A stretch of 64,000 nt of DNA, from positions 83,758 to 147,757 of the forward strand of contig JADJUF010000020.1 in NCBI GenBank assembly GCA_016717005.1, given 5' to 3'. This DNA is from Myxococcales bacterium (GTDB lineage Bacteria > Myxococcota_A > Polyangia > Haliangiales > Haliangiaceae). The first letter of the stretch is position 1. The number at the start of each line of letters is the position of its first letter. Positions 1 to 8,775 of the stretch are shown here, piece by piece. The position numbers and the translations under genes were made by a program. A model generated the notes under the pieces. It ran no database searches. It saw only the letters and a program-made list of their open reading frames with translations, and was not told the origin of the DNA.

Positions 1-639
1 CTGGCCTCGGGCCACTTCTCCCGCGGCATGAAGCTCATCAACCCGCGCACCGACAAGACGCTGTCGGTCGGCAACGCGATGCTGTTCCAGGCCAACGCCC
101 GCGAGCTCGCCGAGGAGGCCTGGGCCGGCGACATCATCGGCGTGCCCAACTACGGCGGCCTGCGGATCGGCGACGCGCTGACCGAGGGCGAGGTGCTGCG
201 CTTCACCGGCATCCCCAGCTTCGCGCCCGAGCTGCTGCGCCGGGTCCGGCCGGTCGATCCGATGAAGGCCAAGCACCTCGGCCGCGCGCTCGAGCAGCTG
301 GCCGAGGAGGGCGCGGCCCAGGCGTTCAAGATGGTGATCGGCTCGGACTGGATCGTCGGCGTGGTCGGCGGCCTGCAGTTCGACGTGCTCGCCGACCGGA
401 TCCGGACCGAGTACGACCTGCCGGTCATCTTCGAGGGCACGTCGTTCGAGCGGGCCCGCTGGGTCGAGGCCGACGACCCGCGCATGATCAAGAAGTTCGC
501 CGACGGCAACCGCGACAACACCGCCGAGGATCACAGCGGCGCGACGGTGTTCCTGGCGCGCAACGACTGGCAGCTCAACCGGGTCAAGGTCGACTGGCCG
601 GACATCCGGCTCCTGTCGACCCGCGAGCAGCAGCGCTGA
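1..639 (+). CDS. prfC: Peptide chain release factor 3, C-terminal part
   Basis: The reading frame is open from the first base of the window and ends at TGA 637-639, so only the last 212 residues are present. The sequence matches the C-terminal domains of the RF3 GTPase, which recycles RF1/RF2 from the ribosome after peptide release. Visible family signatures are GDIIG, FTGIPSFAPEL, LAEEGAAQAF, VGVVGGLQFDV and the RWVEADD segment, in the order found in E. coli RF3. The GTP-binding domain lies upstream, outside the window. An internal ATG at 28 is not the start, because the RF3 sequence (LASGHFSRG) continues before it. The call is secure; only the 5' end is missing. Confidence 0.93.
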   Translation: MASGHFSRGMKLINPRTDKTLSVGNAMLFQANARELAEEAWAGDIIGVPNYGGLRIGDALTEGEVLRFTGIPSFAPELLRRVRPVDPMKAKHLGRALEQLAEEGAAQAFKMVIGSDWIVGVVGGLQFDVLADRIRTEYDLPVIFEGTSFERARWVEADDPRMIKKFADGNRDNTAEDHSGATVFLARNDWQLNRVKVDWPDIRLLSTREQQR

Positions 640-648
640 GCCGCCGGC

Positions 649-1413
649 TCACCGCGACCACGACAGCCACAGCGACCCGACGCGGATGTTCGCCGTGTTC
701 TGCGGCCCGAGCAGCTGCGGGAACCCGACGGTCGCGCCGACCGTCAGCGCCCGCCAGCGGTAGGCGCCGCCGAGGCCGAGCCGGATCTCGAACGCCTCGG
801 AGAACCCGTCGATCTCACCGCGCAGGCCGGTCTCGAGCCAGACCTCGACCGACCTGAGGGTGAGGCCGGCCCACGCCGGCACCAGCAGCGCGTCGCGGTT
901 GCCGTTGCCGCGGTTGGCGAGGCCCACGGCGACCTCCGGCTGGGCCGCCCACCACGCGCGCCCGCGCTGTCCGCGCGCGATCACGCCCAGCCGCGCCACC
1001 GGCTTCCACGGCGACACCCCGTCGAGGCCCAGGCGGGTGAGCCCGGTCACGGCCGCGGTGCCCGGGACCCGCCAGCGCACATCGACGTAGCCGCCCGCGT
1101 ATAGTGCGTCGCACACGTGCGCCGCGCTGTCCCTGCACAGTCCTCCGCCGCCGCGCATCAGCCCCTGCGCCGCCGCGCTGTGGCTGACCCCGATCGCGAG
1201 GTCCGGGGTCAGCCCGACCACGCCGTCGAGCGCGAGCGTCACGGGCTCGCCGACGACGCCGCGCATCAGGCTGCGCTGATCGACCAGGGTCACGGTGACG
1301 TGGCCCGGGGCCGGCCGGGTGGCGCCGACGCTGGCGCCGGGCGAGGCGGCGGCCGAGGCAGCGCCGAGGGCGACGAGCACGAGCGCGGGCGGGAGCGAGC
1401 GCGGGGACAGCAC
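649..1413 (-). CDS. Secreted protein of unknown function, possibly an outer-membrane barrel
   Basis: Encodes 254 residues. The GTG at 1413 begins a clear signal peptide (LPPALVLVALGAASAAA) with Arg before the hydrophobic core. The mature part alternates polar and hydrophobic residues, is rich in Gly, Val and Trp, and ends in SLWLSWSR, which resembles a small beta-barrel or lipocalin-like outer-membrane protein. I recognise no family. It is tail-to-tail with prfC (9 bp apart) and divergent from the deacetylase at 1438. A -10-like TATCGC ends 6 nt before the GTG, which supports this start. The larger open frame continuing upstream is antisense to the deacetylase and is not coding. Confidence 0.7.
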   Translation of the reverse strand: MLSPRSLPPALVLVALGAASAAASPGASVGATRPAPGHVTVTLVDQRSLMRGVVGEPVTLALDGVVGLTPDLAIGVSHSAAAQGLMRGGGGLCRDSAAHVCDALYAGGYVDVRWRVPGTAAVTGLTRLGLDGVSPWKPVARLGVIARGQRGRAWWAAQPEVAVGLANRGNGNRDALLVPAWAGLTLRSVEVWLETGLRGEIDGFSEAFEIRLGLGGAYRWRALTVGATVGFPQLLGPQNTANIRVGSLWLSWSR

Positions 1414-1419
1414 GGACGG

Positions 1420-1425
1420 GCGATA
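1420..1425 (-). promoter_or_regulatory. -10-like element, leaderless spacing
   Basis: TATCGC on the minus strand is followed by six bases and then the GTG of the gene at 1413. The neighbouring TAGCCT (1424-1429, plus strand) could serve the divergent deacetylase. Assigned from motif and spacing only. Confidence 0.4.
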
Positions 1426-1437
1426 GCCTACGCGGTC

Positions 1438-2163
1438 CTGACGCTCGCCGCCGCCTGCCAGACCCCGCTTCGCGACGTCGACGAGATCTACTACCAGGGC
1501 CCCGGCGCGCGCGTGCTGTGCGCGGCGTCGATCGATCGGTCGGCGCGCGAGGACGCCAGCTCGATCGACGGCGCGCTCGATCGCGCCCGCGACGATCACG
1601 TCGTGGTCCAGCTCTACGGCCACCGCCCGGGGGTGCTGTCGGACCTCGCGCGCATCGACGCGATCGCCGCCGGCGCGCGCGCGCGCGGGCTCGCCGGCGT
1701 CACCTACCGCGAGCTGGCCGATCAGCCGCCCGCGACCGCCGGCCTCGCGCTCAGCTTCGACGACGACCACGTCGACGAGTGGCTGGCCGCGGCCGACGTG
1801 CTCGACCGCCACGGCCTGCGCGTCACGTTCTTCGTCACGCGCTACCACCTGATGACCGCCGCCGAGCGCGCCGGCCTGGCCGAGCTGGCGCGGCGCGGCC
1901 ACGACATCGAGGCCCACGGCGTCGACCACCTGCGCGGCCCCGCGGTCGTCGACGACCGCGGCCTCGCGGCCTACCTCGCCGACGAGGTCGTGCCGTCGAT
2001 CGAGGCGCTGCGCGCGGACGGGTTTCCGGTGCGCGCGTTCGCGTACCCCTTCGGCGCCCGCACCAGCGCGATCGACCGCGCGGTGCTCGAGCACGTCGAC
2101 GTCGTCCGGTCGGTGTCGTACTCGCGCGACAGCCTGCTGGTGGTGGACCCGTGCCCCGAGTGA
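1438..2163 (+). CDS. Polysaccharide deacetylase family protein (NodB/CE4 fold)
   Basis: About 241 residues, ending at TGA 2161-2163. CE4 enzymes hydrolyse N- or O-acetyl groups on cell-wall or extracellular polysaccharides using a metal bound by Asp-His-His. The motifs are recognisable: SFDDDH (motif 1, metal Asp), EAHGVDHL (motif 2, HxxxH) and FAYPFGA (motif 3). The N-terminus is unclear. TLAAAC resembles a lipobox, but no ATG or GTG gives a full signal peptide in frame; CTG 1438 is the first plausible codon and lies 8 nt after a TAGCCT box. The true start may be hidden by a sequence error. The 3' end overlaps the start of the next gene, suggesting translational coupling. Confidence 0.72.
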   Translation: MTLAAACQTPLRDVDEIYYQGPGARVLCAASIDRSAREDASSIDGALDRARDDHVVVQLYGHRPGVLSDLARIDAIAAGARARGLAGVTYRELADQPPATAGLALSFDDDHVDEWLAAADVLDRHGLRVTFFVTRYHLMTAAERAGLAELARRGHDIEAHGVDHLRGPAVVDDRGLAAYLADEVVPSIEALRADGFPVRAFAYPFGARTSAIDRAVLEHVDVVRSVSYSRDSLLVVDPCPE

Positions 2164-3113
2164 TGGTCGCGGTCGCGGTGGCGCTGCTGGCGCTGGGCGC
2201 CAGCGGGCCGGCCCGCGCCCAGCCGCCGCCGACGCTGGTGCTGGTCGCGCCGCCCGCGACCTTGATCGACGCCGTGACCACGGGCCTCGACCCGTGGCAG
2301 GTGCGCGTCGTCGTGGTCCCGACGCCATCGGGGTCGGCCGCGGACCTGGCCCGCAGCCACGGCGCTGGCTTCGTCGCGACCATCCGCGGCGGCACGCTCG
2401 AGCTCTACGATCGCGACGGGGCGACCCAGGCGCGCGCGATCGCGGCGCCGATCGACGACGTCGAGGCCGCGTCGATCGCGCTGACGATCAAGACCTGGAT
2501 GCGCCTCGGCCCGGCGCCGACGATCGACCCGACGACGCCGACCCCGCCGCCGGATGCGACGCCGCCCGGCCCACCGCCCGGCCCACCGCGACCGGTCCCG
2601 GGGCCGCCGCGACGCTGGCGCGCGCTCGCCGTGGCCGGCCTCGGCGTGCGCGGCAACCTCGGCAGCTTTGGCCTCGGCGCGCGGGTCGTGGTCGGCGCCG
2701 GCGTGACGGGCGCGGCGATCGACGCCCTGCTCGTGGCGGACCTCGGCGGCGAGGTCGACACGGGCGCCTCGGGCGCGATGTGGTCACAGAGCCTACTGTC
2801 GCTCCGGGGCGGTCACCGCTTCGCGTTGCCGCGTCAGGCCTGGCTCCGCCCCCAGCTCGGCGTCGGGGGCCTCCGGACCCGCGCGAGCGCTGTCCAGATC
2901 GCCAGCGGCCGCGCGGTCGAGAAGGTCGGCTACGGCCTCGGGCTCGACGGCGTCCTCGAGGCCGGCGTCGCGCGTGGGCGCTGGTCAGCGACGGTCGCGG
3001 TCGGGGTCACCTGGGTGCCGTACGACCAGGCGCTGCGCGGTCAGCTCCGGCTGGACGTGCCCGCCCACCTCGAGCCCTGGCTGGGGCTGGGCGTCAGCGC
3101 GCAGATTCCTTGA
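2151..3113 (+). CDS. Secreted two-part protein with Pro-rich linker and barrel-like C-terminus
   Basis: Encodes 320 residues. GTG 2151 is preferred over ATG 2163 because it adds an Arg to the n-region of the signal peptide (VPRVMVAVAVALLALG, cleavage near ARA-QPP). Residues about 25-125 form a small alpha/beta domain. Residues about 125-155 are a Pro-rich linker built on PPGPP. The rest has short amphipathic strands rich in Gly and Val, as in an outer-membrane barrel, and ends in GLGVSAQIP. The overlap with the deacetylase stop implies co-expression. The family is not recognised. Confidence 0.65.
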   Translation: MPRVMVAVAVALLALGASGPARAQPPPTLVLVAPPATLIDAVTTGLDPWQVRVVVVPTPSGSAADLARSHGAGFVATIRGGTLELYDRDGATQARAIAAPIDDVEAASIALTIKTWMRLGPAPTIDPTTPTPPPDATPPGPPPGPPRPVPGPPRRWRALAVAGLGVRGNLGSFGLGARVVVGAGVTGAAIDALLVADLGGEVDTGASGAMWSQSLLSLRGGHRFALPRQAWLRPQLGVGGLRTRASAVQIASGRAVEKVGYGLGLDGVLEAGVARGRWSATVAVGVTWVPYDQALRGQLRLDVPAHLEPWLGLGVSAQIP

Positions 3114-3147
3114 CGATCCGTGCGACCCTGACGGTGGATGGCCCCAC

Positions 3148-3153
3148 TAACGG
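3148..3153 (+). promoter_or_regulatory. -10-like element before the ECF sigma gene
   Basis: TAACGG ends six bases before ATG 3160. It lacks the final T of the consensus, so it is a weaker member of the leaderless set. Confidence 0.3.
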
Positions 3154-3159
3154 TTCGTG

Positions 3160-3756
3160 ATGGCCGCCGTTAGCCGCGAGTCCGACGCCGACCTGGCCGC
3201 CAGGTGCGCGGCGGGGGATCGTGGCGCGCAGCGCGAGCTGTTCCTGCGGACCCGGACCGCGGTCCATCGGACGCTGTTCCGCGTGCTCGGCTCCAACCAG
3301 GACGTGGAAGATCTGCTCCAGGACGCGTTCCTGGCGATGTTCCGCTCGGTCGGCAACTACGCCGGCCGCTCGAGCCTGCTCACCTGGTGCTGCTCGGTCG
3401 CCAGCCACGTGGCGCTGAGCCACCTGCGCCGCCGCAAGGCCATCCCGACCGCCGACCTCGAGCTCGAGAGCGACGCGCCGTCGGCCGATCGCGTGATGCG
3501 CGCCCGGCTGGCCCTGGCGCGCCTGTACCGCGTGCTCGATCGCGTCGATCCGGTCCAGCGCATCGCGTTCGCCCTCGCGGTGATCGACGGGCGCCCGCTG
3601 GCCGAGGTCGCCGAGCTGACCGGCGCCTCGGTGACCGCGGTGAAGACCCAGGTGTGGCGGGCCCGCAAGGCCCTCGACAAGCGCGCCGCGGCCGACCCGT
3701 TGCTGCGCGAATACATGACCGAGCTGGTCGACGGCGCGGCCGAGGAGGCGGGATGA
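3160..3756 (+). CDS. ECF-type RNA polymerase sigma factor
   Basis: Encodes 198 residues, usual for an extracytoplasmic-function sigma-70 factor. Region 2 is visible around residues 20-90 (DVEDLLQDAFLAMF, then SSLLTWCCSVASHVALSHLRR). Region 4 is visible around 120-180 with the helix-turn-helix LAEVAELTGASVTAVKTQVWRARKAL. ATG 3160 follows an in-frame GTG at 3157; either could start. Its TGA overlaps the ATG of the FecR-domain gene (ATGA). That arrangement is typical of a sigma factor co-expressed with its membrane regulator. The target genes are unknown; the Cys-rich lipoprotein downstream is a natural candidate. Confidence 0.9.
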   Translation: MAAVSRESDADLAARCAAGDRGAQRELFLRTRTAVHRTLFRVLGSNQDVEDLLQDAFLAMFRSVGNYAGRSSLLTWCCSVASHVALSHLRRRKAIPTADLELESDAPSADRVMRARLALARLYRVLDRVDPVQRIAFALAVIDGRPLAEVAELTGASVTAVKTQVWRARKALDKRAAADPLLREYMTELVDGAAEEAG

Positions 3757-4844
3757 GCGACGAGCGCGACACCCTGGTGCCCCCGGTCGAGCCGCTGCCC
3801 GACCTGACGTGGGCGCGCCTCGAGCGCCAGCTGTGGCAGGCGCTCGACGCGCCGCCGCCGCGGACCGTGGCCGACGCACCGCCGCGCCTCGCGCGCTGGC
3901 GCTGGCCGATGATCGCCGCCGGCGCGATCGCCGCGGCCGCGGCCATCGCGCTGGTGTGGCCGCGCGGCAGCCACGCGCCGCTCACCGCCGGCGCGCGCGA
4001 GGGGTCCGCGATCGCGACGCCGTCGCGGATCGCGACCGCGGGCGCCGCGACCGAGCTGTCGTTCGGCGACGCCGACATCGAGCTCGCGCCCCAGTCGACG
4101 TTGTTCCTGGGCGGCGACGATCGCCGCGGGGTCGACCTGCTGCTCGAGCGCGGCCGCGCCCGGTTCGAGGTCGCCCACCGCGACGGCCGCCCGCCATTCA
4201 TCGTCCGCGCCGGCGCCGTGCGCATCACCGTCGTCGGCACCGGCTTCACCGTGGTGCGCGACGGCGACTCGGCCCAGGTCGAGGTCACCCACGGCGTGGT
4301 CGAGGTGGTCGCCGCCGGCCACCGCGATCGACTCGTCGCCGGCCAGCTCTGGGATCACGGCCTGGTGCGGACCGGCGAGCTGGCGGTGCGATCCGATGTC
4401 CCGACGATGGTGGCGACGGCGCCCGCCCCCGTCGCGCCCGCCCCCGCGGCGGCCGACGCGCCCGCGACCGACGCGCCGACGACCGCGCCGACGCACGACG
4501 CCCCGCCCGTCATCGCGCCGCGCCCGCCCGGCGTGACGGCATCGCCGCGCCACGCGCCGACCGGGCCGACCGCGACCGATCCCAAGGCCGCGTTCGCGGC
4601 CGCCGCGGCGCTCGAGGCCAGCGCCCCCGCCCGCGCCCTCGCGGCGTACCTCGACCTCGCCGACGGGGCGTCGTCGTGGGCCGCCCCGGCGCTCTACGCC
4701 GCCGCCCGCCTCGCGTTCGATCGCGGCGACGCCGCGCGCGCGCGGACGCTGTCCGCGCGCTACCTGCGCAGCTTCCCCGGCGGGCGCAACGCGCTCGACG
4801 CCCGCGCGCTCCTCGAGCGCCTCGCCACCCCAAGCACGGAGTGA
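3753..4844 (+). CDS. FecR-domain membrane protein, probable anti-sigma regulator
   Basis: Encodes 363 residues. A cytoplasmic segment of about 50 residues is followed by one membrane helix (PMIAAGAIAAAAAIALVW). Then comes a periplasmic FecR domain (LSFGDADIELAPQSTLFLGG, RGRARFEVAHRDGRPPFIVR, VRITVVGTGFTVV). A Pro/Ala-rich linker leads to a C-terminal helical TPR-like part (DPKAAFAAAAALE to FPGGRNALDARALLERL), which resembles the outer-membrane-lipoprotein/YbgF style of periplasmic repeat. FecR proteins sense periplasmic signals and control a cognate ECF sigma factor. The ATGA overlap with the upstream sigma gene supports that pairing here. Confidence 0.82.
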   Translation: MSDERDTLVPPVEPLPDLTWARLERQLWQALDAPPPRTVADAPPRLARWRWPMIAAGAIAAAAAIALVWPRGSHAPLTAGAREGSAIATPSRIATAGAATELSFGDADIELAPQSTLFLGGDDRRGVDLLLERGRARFEVAHRDGRPPFIVRAGAVRITVVGTGFTVVRDGDSAQVEVTHGVVEVVAAGHRDRLVAGQLWDHGLVRTGELAVRSDVPTMVATAPAPVAPAPAAADAPATDAPTTAPTHDAPPVIAPRPPGVTASPRHAPTGPTATDPKAAFAAAAALEASAPARALAAYLDLADGASSWAAPALYAAARLAFDRGDAARARTLSARYLRSFPGGRNALDARALLERLATPSTE

Positions 4845-4846
4845 CC

Positions 4847-5701
<855 letters not shown>

Positions 5702-5814
5702 CCGCGTGAGCGACGCGCGCTGACCTCGAGCGGGGACCTCATGGGCGCGCGGGCGCTGGGCGCGGCCTCGACGGCGGGCCCGGCGCCCGCGCTGGCCGCA
5801 CCGCGCGCCTGACC

Positions 5815-7194
5815 TCAGCCCGGACGCCGCCGCCGCCAGCGCAGGGCCAGCGCGCCCAGCACGATCAGGCCCGCGCCGTCAGGCCGGCCGCCGGTCGAGC
5901 AGCAGCCACCCTCGTCGACGGTCGGCAGGCACCCGAAGCTCTCGTCGTCGACGATCCGGCAGCTCAGGCCGGCGCCGCAGGCCCCGTCGAGGGGGTAGCA
6001 CGGCTCGGTGCAGGCGCCGACGCCGTCGGCGACGGCGCACAGCTTGCCGACGCAGTCCTCGTCGATCGTGCACGCGCCGCCGATCGCGACCGTGCCCGCG
6101 GGCGACCGACAGCCGCCGCCCGCGCAGGTCTGGCCCGGCAAGCAGGTCGAGGCGTCGACGCACGCCGCGCCCTTGGTGACCGTGCGCGCGGCCACGCCGA
6201 CGTTGCCGAGGTCGTCGCGGGTGCGGACCTCGAGCTCGAGGGTGCCGTCGGGCACCTCGGCCGGGGTCGCGAGCTGGTACAGGTCCTCGGTCGCCGAGCC
6301 CGGCGCGCGCACCCAGGCGCGGCCGTTGATCCACAGCGCCACCTCGGTCAGCGGCCGCGGGCTCACCGGCGCCACGAACACCGAGAACCGCGCGTCGACG
6401 ACCGCGCCCTCGGGCGGATAGTCGATGCGGACCTCGGGCGCGGCCGGCGCCTGCCCCGGACCGATCGCGTCGGTCAGGTGGATGAACGAGTTCTGGGTCG
6501 CGCCGCACTGGCACGGCCGCTCGCCGGTCAGCTCGCCGCAGGCCAGCGAGCGGTTGACGAACACCTTGGCGCCGCAGCCGCCGAGGTAGGTCATCGGGTC
6601 CTTGCACGCGAACTCGTGGTCGAGGCCGTACAGGTGGCCGGCCTCGTGGATGACGGTCGTGCACAGCTCCTCGACCTGCTCGGGTCGCGCCGCGTGGGCG
6701 TTGGCGAACGCGAACGCGATCGCCGACGGCAGCGGCGAGCAATCGTTGGTCAGCGGCGCCACGCCCAGCGTGTTGGGCCCGAGCGCGAGCGCGCTGGGCA
6801 GCCCGGCCGCCATGACCTCGAGGTAGCGCCCGCTGCTCGGCTCGTCGGTCACGACCGTGACCGCCCACGGCTCGTAGCGGGCGCGCACGCACGCGACCAT
6901 CCCGTCCCAGGTCGCCTGATCCCACGCGAACGGCTCGAGGGTCACGGTCGACGGCGCGCCGTTGCGCCCGAGGATCGACGACCGGTCGCCCGCGGCGCTG
7001 TCGTCGCCGGCGGTGACCGTGCACCCGGCCGCGCACGGGTTCAGGTAGATCACCTTGGCGCCGCCGCTGGCCCGGGTCCGCGGCGGATCGACCACGACGT
7101 AGTCGAGGGGCTGGGCCGCAGCGGCCGAGGCAGAGAAGGTCAACCCCAGGCCGAGACCGACGAGGCCGACGAGGCTGCGCGTTGCGTCCGCCAT
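5815..7194 (-). CDS. Secreted zinc metalloprotease with MYXO-CTERM-like tail
   Basis: Encodes 459 residues from ATG 7194. There is a signal peptide (LVGLVGLGLGLTFSASAAAAQ). The catalytic motif HEAGHLYGLDH at residues 183-193 has the HExxHxxGxxH metzincin zinc-binding pattern. Ten or more cysteines upstream and downstream suggest a disulfide-stabilised extracellular enzyme. Residues about 275-370 look like an Ig-like domain. The Cys-rich C-terminal third repeats CxxxxxCxxGxxC blocks. The last 30 residues (GCCSTGG, a hydrophobic stretch, RWRRRRPG) have the layout of a MYXO-CTERM surface-sorting signal. TACCTT ends 6 nt before the ATG, supporting the start. Confidence 0.85.
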   Translation of the reverse strand: MADATRSLVGLVGLGLGLTFSASAAAAQPLDYVVVDPPRTRASGGAKVIYLNPCAAGCTVTAGDDSAAGDRSSILGRNGAPSTVTLEPFAWDQATWDGMVACVRARYEPWAVTVVTDEPSSGRYLEVMAAGLPSALALGPNTLGVAPLTNDCSPLPSAIAFAFANAHAARPEQVEELCTTVIHEAGHLYGLDHEFACKDPMTYLGGCGAKVFVNRSLACGELTGERPCQCGATQNSFIHLTDAIGPGQAPAAPEVRIDYPPEGAVVDARFSVFVAPVSPRPLTEVALWINGRAWVRAPGSATEDLYQLATPAEVPDGTLELEVRTRDDLGNVGVAARTVTKGAACVDASTCLPGQTCAGGGCRSPAGTVAIGGACTIDEDCVGKLCAVADGVGACTEPCYPLDGACGAGLSCRIVDDESFGCLPTVDEGGCCSTGGRPDGAGLIVLGALALRWRRRRPG

Positions 7195-7200
7195 CGCTCG

Positions 7201-7206
7201 AAGGTA
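7201..7206 (-). promoter_or_regulatory. -10-like TACCTT, leaderless spacing (metalloprotease)
   Basis: TACCTT on the minus strand is followed by CGAGCG and then ATG 7194. It is paired back-to-back with TATAGT at 7221-7226 for the divergent gene. Confidence 0.5.
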
Positions 7207-7220
7207 GCAGCTCCGTCGCC

Positions 7221-7226
7221 TATAGT
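7221..7226 (+). promoter_or_regulatory. -10-like TATAGT before the gene at 7234
   Basis: TATAGT matches the sigma-70 -10 consensus at five of six bases and ends seven bases before ATG 7234. Transcription would be predicted to start at or next to the start codon. Confidence 0.55.
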
Positions 7227-7233
7227 TCGCGTG

Positions 7234-8178
7234 ATGCTGCACGCCGCGCCTGCCCCGGGACGGTCGTGGCGCGTGGTGCGCCGGCTCGAGCTGCGCTACC
7301 GCGGCGGACGTGATCTGACCCACGACCGCCCGGCCCACGTCCGAGCCGCCAGCGCCCTCACCCGCTGGCGCGGCGCGGTGGCGGTGGTGTCCGACGACGC
7401 CAGCTTCGTGGCCACCATCGACCTCGCGACCGGCCTGTGCGATCCGATCGCGCTGCCGGCCGCGGCCGACGGCCGCCGGCAGTTCGATCGCGGCCGCGGC
7501 AACAAGGCCGACAAGCTCGACCTCGAGGCGTGCTTCGAGCTCGACGGCGCGCTGATCGCGCTCGGCTCCGACAGCGGCCTGGCGGTCCGGCGCCAGGCCG
7601 CGGTGGTCGACGACCGCGGCCCGCGCCTGGTGCCGCTGCCACGCCTGTACGCGGCCCTGCACCAGCCGGCGCTCGGGCCCGGCGTGCTCAACCTCGAGGG
7701 CGCCACCTGCCACGGCGGCCGGCTCGCGCTCGGCAACCGCGGCGGCGACACCACCGGCGGCGCGGCGACCCGCGACGCGATCGCGTGGCTGGCGCTCGCG
7801 GACGTGCGCGCGCTCCTGACCGCGCCGGACGCGGCGGCGGTGCCGGCGATCGCGTGGACCGCGCTCGAGCTCGGCGCCATCGACGGCGTGCCCCTGCGGC
7901 TGACCGAGCTCGAGGCCTGGGACGACGCGCTGGCGTTCGCGGCCACCGCCGAGGCCACCACCACGGCCTACGACGACGGCGCCGTCGCCGGCAGCGTGAT
8001 CGGGAGCGTCGGCGCGACCGCGGCCTGGTGGGCGCCGGTGCTCGACCTCGACGGCCAGCCGCTGCGCGCCAAGCTCGAGGGGCTGGTCCGCGTCGACGAC
8101 CGCTGGCTGGCCTCGGTCGACGCCGACGACCCCGAGCGGGCCTCGGACCTGCTCGAGCTGCGCCTCGACGGTGCGTGA
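7234..8178 (+). CDS. Conserved hypothetical protein, DUF6929-like
   Basis: Encodes 314 residues from ATG 7234. No signal peptide or membrane helix is visible. The segment RGNKADKLDLEACFELDG followed by LIALGSDSGLAV resembles the conserved core of DUF6929-type beta-propeller-like proteins, whose function is unknown. Repeated short strands separated by Asp/Gly turns fit a propeller. It is divergent from the metalloprotease, with both starts set by -10-like boxes in a 39-bp gap, so the two may respond together. The family assignment is from memory of the pattern and is tentative; the coding call is firm. Confidence 0.7.
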   Translation: MLHAAPAPGRSWRVVRRLELRYRGGRDLTHDRPAHVRAASALTRWRGAVAVVSDDASFVATIDLATGLCDPIALPAAADGRRQFDRGRGNKADKLDLEACFELDGALIALGSDSGLAVRRQAAVVDDRGPRLVPLPRLYAALHQPALGPGVLNLEGATCHGGRLALGNRGGDTTGGAATRDAIAWLALADVRALLTAPDAAAVPAIAWTALELGAIDGVPLRLTELEAWDDALAFAATAEATTTAYDDGAVAGSVIGSVGATAAWWAPVLDLDGQPLRAKLEGLVRVDDRWLASVDADDPERASDLLELRLDGA

Positions 8179-8210
<32 letters not shown>

Positions 8211-8216
8211 TATACT
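8211..8216 (+). promoter_or_regulatory. -10-like TATACT, leaderless spacing (DUF4333 lipoprotein)
   Basis: TATACT is followed by CGGCCC and ATG 8223, a six-base gap. No -35 can be recognised because the upstream DNA is the GCGGGC repeat. Confidence 0.55.
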
Positions 8217-8222
8217 CGGCCC

Positions 8223-8738
8223 ATGAAGCGCACGCCCTACCTCGCCGCGATCTCCCTCCTGTCGATGACCGCGCTGGGCGCGCTGGGCTGCACCGGCAAG
8301 GCCTCCGGCGGCCAGGTCGAGAAGAAGATCGTCGAGTGGGCCAAGTCGATGGGCGTCGAGGTCACCAAGGCCACCTGCCCGAAGTCGATCAAGGTCGAGG
8401 TCGACACCACGTTCGAGTGCAAGACCCAGGTCAGCACCGGCGAGGAGCTGACCGTGCAGGGCACGGTCACGAGCAAGTCGGGCAAGAACTTCGAGTACTC
8501 GATCAAGGTCGTCGAGCCGACCTACTTCGCCGAGAAGGCCGCGGCCTACCTCGACGACGCGCTGACCCAGCAGGTCGGCGTCAAGCCCAAGTCGGTCGAC
8601 TGCGGCCCGCCCGGCATCCACAAGATCCCGGCCGACCTCAAGATCACCTGCGTCGCCACCGATCCCGAGGACCACGCCACCAAGATCTCCTTCGTGTTCA
8701 AGGCCGACGGGACCGTCGACACCTGGGCGGCGGAGTAG
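8223..8738 (+). CDS. Lipoprotein with two DUF4333-like repeats
   Basis: Encodes 171 residues. Signal peptide II ends in lipobox LGALGC near residue 23. The mature part has two similar units: one with CPKSIKVEVDTTFECK followed by VQGTVTSKSGKNFEY, and one with CGPPGIHKIPADLKITC followed by FKADGTVDTW. Each has a Cys pair flanking two strands, the pattern of the DUF4333 domain known from actinobacterial and myxobacterial lipoproteins. Function is unknown. The coding frame uses many Lys codons (AAG), more than its neighbours. It is a single gene with its own leaderless-type promoter. Confidence 0.78.
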   Translation: MKRTPYLAAISLLSMTALGALGCTGKASGGQVEKKIVEWAKSMGVEVTKATCPKSIKVEVDTTFECKTQVSTGEELTVQGTVTSKSGKNFEYSIKVVEPTYFAEKAAAYLDDALTQQVGVKPKSVDCGPPGIHKIPADLKITCVATDPEDHATKISFVFKADGTVDTWAAE

Positions 8739-8775
8739 CGCTGACCTGCGGGCAGGGTCGCGCGCGCGCGGGCCG